Source of the DNA: Cavia porcellus
Lineage: Eukaryota; Chordata; Mammalia; Rodentia; Caviidae
DNA length: 64,000 nucleotides
Assembly: GCF_034190915.1 (NCBI RefSeq)
Contig: NW_026947492.1
Span: forward strand, 13,565,501 to 13,629,500
Reading direction: 5' to 3'
Below are positions 59,890 to 64,000 of this stretch, in pieces (position 1 is the first letter of the stretch; each line of letters opens with the position of its first letter). The notes beneath the pieces were generated by a model, which made no database searches, had not been told where the DNA came from, and worked only from the letters and a program-made list of their open reading frames with translations. Position numbers and translations under genes: made by a program.

Positions 59890-60300
59890 CGGCTTTTGTG
59901 TCAACACATTTTAATTACATAAAATAAAGTTGTATTACTCTCTCCTTTGTTTCAATGATACTTTATGGAAATCCTTGGGTATCTAAGATAGCTCTGACTC
60001 ATGCTTTTCAATGACAATATAATATTCTGCCATGTGGATTTATAGTAATTTCTCAACCACTTATTGAACCATAGATATTCTCTTTATTTCTAGGTCTGTT
60101 TGTCTCTTTTTTAACATTATGAATGATGTTTGCCCATCTATCATTTTTTGTTACCAGTATTTTTATATGTATAAGCTAAATTCCCAGAGAAAGATTATAG
60201 AATACATGTATATATTTTAAAACTTTAGGAAATATTGCCACATGACTTTGAAAAAGGCTGTAAAAATTCTCATTTTCATCAAATGTGTAAGAAAATACTC
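59890..60300 (-). mobile_element. Ancient L1 3' fragment, antisense
   Basis: 'caatataatattctgccatgtggatttatag', 'cttattgaaccatagatattc', 'attatgaatgatgtttgccc' and 'ggaaatattgccacatgactttg' follow the antisense order of L1M 3' regions. Confidence 0.6.
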
Positions 60301-60825
60301 CTCTGCCACATGTATTTCTGCAGATATATTTTACCAGTATAATAGACAGATTAATAACTCAGTTTTGTGTACACCAGGTTCTTAACCATTTCGGGGAGCC
60401 AAGGAGTACTTCTCACAATACTGATTTTAATGAGCAAAATAAATTACATAGGATTACAAAGAAAAACCAATTATACTGAAATGCAGTTATCAAATAAAAA
60501 AACTCAACTTGTAATATAGAAATACGTGTGCCTCTATTAAATAGCAAAGTCTGGTTGCAGGTTTAATACTACCATAAATTCAATGAAGTGATGAACATAA
60601 TTGATATTTTAAGATGTTTTCACATGTACCAATTGTAACATGGTATGAAAGTACCTATGTTTAGAGATAATTACTGTGGTTGATTGCTGGTAAATACTAC
60701 ATTTTAGTTAAAAATAAATGAAAATAGATAATATTAAGTTTCGTGGATCCCTAAATATTACCAAAGACCCCACGGTATTCCTGTACACTAGGTTAAGTAA
60801 CTTTGCTCCACACTTTTACAGAAGA
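60301..60825. other. Intergenic, nothing recognised
   Basis: AT-rich; no gene or clear repeat. Confidence 0.4.
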
Positions 60826-60829
60826 AGCC

Positions 60830-60935
60830 TTAGAGATCATATTCTACTCTTTCATTTTGTGAATGAGGAAACTGCTCCAGAGACATTATTCTAGATTCTG
60901 TGGCCTGATCAAAGACTAGAATTCTTTTGCTACAA
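60830..60935 (-). mobile_element. MIR SINE remnant, antisense
   Basis: 'cattttgtgaatgaggaaactgctccagagacattattctagattctgtggcctgatcaaag' matches the antisense MIR core. Confidence 0.55.
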
Positions 60936-63920
60936 ATATTACCTTTCACTAGGAAGGCTCAGTTTGCCGGATAAAGTTTCCTTGGTTTGGCCACAACCGC
61001 TGGTTGGAGGAGAAGCTGAGAATCTACACATGGTTCAGAGAGGCAGCTACATTGTGAGAGAGTTTGCTATCTTTGTAGCTCCCATATCTTGAAGCTTTTT
61101 CTACTCTTCAAGTGAGGATGTCAGTATTTTTCAATGTTTACGAATAATCTTGAGGTCTCAGATTCTGAATTCCAGTCCTAACTATGCCTTGGAGCCACTT
61201 CTGTTGGCTCTGAACAAGAAAGAGGATACTCAGTCCCCAGTACTGCAGACAGAAAATCTTCCTCTCAGGCCCACATCCTGCCATGCCAGCCAATTCCCTT
61301 TTTCTGTCTGCTCCTGGGGTGCTGCTGGTGCCAGGCATCGGGATCTTCTCTGCTACGGAAGGAGCCACATGCTACCACCTAACGTTCTTATTGGAGGTTT
61401 TTATCAGTTTTTAATCTAGCTCCCAGCGCTGTGTTTTCAATTTGCTCCCGCTGAGGATGATGTCTGTCCTGGCCAAGAGACTTCATTACACTTTCAACCA
61501 GCCAGAGACGTTGGTATCTCAGAAAGGTTCCTCATTTTTTTTTTTTTTTATAATCTTCAGGAGGGCCAGAGAGTTGATCTAGTTGCCACTGTTAAGGTTT
61601 TCCTAATTATCAATACCAAGAGAACCTTTTATGGTGGTAGAGAGGAAGGGCAGTTATAGAAATTCAGAAGAAAAACAAGCATTTCCTCCCATACCGGCAG
61701 TTTTAATCTTTGTTTTTCCCTGAGTGAGGCAGGGCAGGAGAAGCTAGATTGTCCAATAGGGATTTTGCTCTCCATTATTCTTGTTCTTGGCCAGAGGTGA
61801 TACAATGGATTCTCAATAGCTTTAATAGATACTATAGATTCTCGATAGATATAAGGCCTGTTGCTCTAATGGGTGCTCCAAACCAAGCCTGGGATGCTAT
61901 TTTTTCTCCCTTCCTCGCCTTCTTACCCAGCCTACTTGAGAAAAATATTTTGTTTTTGTTTCAATAGTTCTATACCCCCACCCACTCTCTTTGTGAACGT
62001 TGCCAAGGATATATGCACATTACCTGAAGTCCTTAGGTCTTGACCTCTGAATGCCTTCTTTCCTAGCTAGCTAACCCACCTGGGCCTGAGTCCATAAGGT
62101 CACATAAGAACTCCAGGTGGTCTAGCCTGTGGGGTTACTTAAATGAACTGTGCATTAAGATGGTCTGCTTGGCCAAAACCATGACTGCACCAAGTCAGAG
62201 CAGGGAAACTGTGTAAGAGCCACAAACTTCCCCAGCCCACAGGGTGACGGTGACTGCAAATCTCTTTCTTTCTGGACATACCACCAGCCCAGGGATGGGC
62301 TGTGACGAATACTTGGCCTCAGGCAATGCTAAAGCTGAGGGAAAGCTCTGATTGCATGTGTGTTTTCTCACAGAATTATAAAGCCCGGCAGCTCTCGGTG
62401 CCAGAGGCTGTGGAGAGTTTCTGTGTTTTTCGACTATTCATTAGTGATTACATACCCCCTGAACACCTGCAAGACCAATTCATAAAGCAAGCATTCATGG
62501 GCTTTGGCAAGGGCTCCATGGGAACTGCAGGGTACGGGGCACAGTCATTGTATCTCCAGATAAAAAACATTCTCTTACCAAGGAGGCCTCTGAAAATAGG
62601 AGCAGGCTGCAATTTCAGTTCAACACCATGGGGTATTAAAAAGAAAAGTGTTACTTCACCTCGCCTCTTTATAAAGTCAGCTCACCGTGGGGCTGTGGCA
62701 TTCCTGGACAAATCCTCTTTCAGGACCCTTCGGGGGTGAGAAGAGGGGAGTGCTGGGCACTGTGTTGATTGTGATGGGGACAGCCTGGCCATCGGTGCCT
62801 TGTGGCATGCTCTCCTGCAAGTTACACTGATTTACAGCAGGATAACAGGAAGCCCAGAGCTTGGGTGGCCTGCTGTGTAATTCTGGGTGACAGATTGCTC
62901 CTGCCACTTATAAAAACGGCGCCATAATTAATCCAAAAAGGCCAACAATAATAAATAACCAACGAAAAAATAACATCTTTATACAAAATATGGGCTCGGT
63001 CTCTAGCGGGATTCAGTTTCACCTTTGTATTCTGTTTTGAGTGCACTCTGCTAAATGACACAAGGGCAGAAGCTGGAACAGAGTCTCATAAAGGCAATCC
63101 GGGTGTATCTGTGTATCATGGCGGAGTCTGGGGCGGAAACAGGCAGCACGAAACTCACAAGGACTGCAGAGACCATTTTACAGAATGAGAACTCAGACTT
63201 ATTTGGGCATGCTCCTGAAAACGTAAAAAGTTTTTCTATAGGAGCAAAATGATATTAAATTTGTTCTATTTTTGGGTGAAGTCGACCTGCTTTAGATGAT
63301 TTAGCAGGGTTTCTCTTGAGTGTGTGAATGAGTATGTGTGTATGTGCGTGTGCATGGATATACGTGTGTTAGGAGCAGGGGTGGGGCTCCAAATCTCCTT
63401 TCTGCCAGCTAGACAGCCTCCAGTGCTCAATTAGCCTCCTGAAGTGCCTCATTCTCCAAGAACAGCTTATACACTGGGAGAGACGGTACTCACAGTATGT
63501 TTTACCCTCACATGTATAAACACACATAGTCACAAACTCATTTAGGTTAGAAAGGGCTTTTAATGAGACATCTGGCTCTTTTCCTCTACTTCTTGTGAAG
63601 GCAAAGTAGGTTCACTTGTTAATATCCTTTACCAACCAAATGGAGGTCTAGAATCTGGTTCCATAGGACTAGTTTTGTTTCTTGTTATTGACTCAACAAG
63701 TCAATAAATGGTTGAACCTAAGAAATAACCATGATAATTTCCATCTATGTAATTTCTCTGATGGATGTGCCCTTACTGCTGGGCACATAACGGAAGTGAG
63801 GCCAAGGACCTATTAAAGAAAGAAGACAATGGTGACAGGGATGGAATGACTTGTACCTGTTGTAAACACACTGCTCTGTTGCTGGGGAAGGCAGACAGAA
63901 GAGCATACCAGCTCCAGAAT
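60936..63920. other. Intergenic, mostly unique sequence
   Basis: No gene. A T run lies at about 61537-61549 and a degenerate TG stretch at about 63325-63370. Open frames such as 62302-62739 have no domain, promoter or splice support. Confidence 0.4.
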
Positions 63921-63924
63921 GGCT

Positions 63925-64000
63925 AAGATGGAGTCTGGAGTTGGACCCTTTGGATTCAAATCACAGTCCTGATTCTTACAATCTCTGTGACCTTGGACTT
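63925..64000 (+). mobile_element. MIR SINE, cut by the window end
   Basis: 'gagtctggagttggaccctttggattcaaatcacagtcctgattcttacaatctctgtgaccttgg' is the MIR tRNA-like part and start of the core. Confidence 0.8.

Noticed and set aside
62302..62739. 145-residue open frame
   Set aside because: No domain, no plausible start or splice context; consistent with chance.

Overview
The window looks like rodent genomic DNA. It carries a 7SL-derived B1 element, B1-ID composite SINEs and tRNA-Ala-derived ID SINEs, which are rodent-specific, and no primate Alu. The B1-then-ID composites and the form of the ID elements point away from mouse and rat, towards a hystricognath or squirrel-related rodent. The species cannot be fixed from the sequence alone.

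The only intact protein gene is the 3' end of SORL1 (SorLA/LR11, an endosomal sorting receptor for APP) on the + strand. Its last five coding exons lie at 642-816, 1613-1719, 4029-4221, 6171-6383 and 7722-7789. They encode 251 C-terminal residues: the end of the fibronectin type III array, the transmembrane helix, and a cytoplasmic tail with the FANSHY motif, an acidic cluster and the GGA-binding C-terminus. All splice sites are GT-AG and the reading frame is continuous. The 3' UTR probably runs to about 11.8 kb and has several possible poly(A) signals.

From about 11.8 kb to the end (52 kb) I find no functional protein-coding gene. This is a gene-poor downstream flank. It holds a decayed processed pseudogene of HNRNPK (15.2-16.9 kb or slightly beyond, minus strand), solo LTRs mostly in antisense, ID/B1/MIR SINEs, L2 and L1 fragments, and microsatellites. 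A block from 46.2 to 51.4 kb reads as one ancient antisense L1 broken up by later insertions. Two CpG-rich stretches (about 26.5-27.6 kb and 43.5-44.2 kb) and several motif-dense stretches are candidate regulatory DNA.

I found no new multi-gene system. The most checkable unusual observations are: a two-half-site p53-type element at 23264-23289; an imperfect 33-bp palindrome with SOX-like sites at 36081-36113; a local inverted plus direct duplication around a CpG island at 43.6-44.7 kb; a homeodomain/POU-rich stretch in the penultimate-but-one SORL1 intron; and young SINE insertions with perfect target-site duplications.
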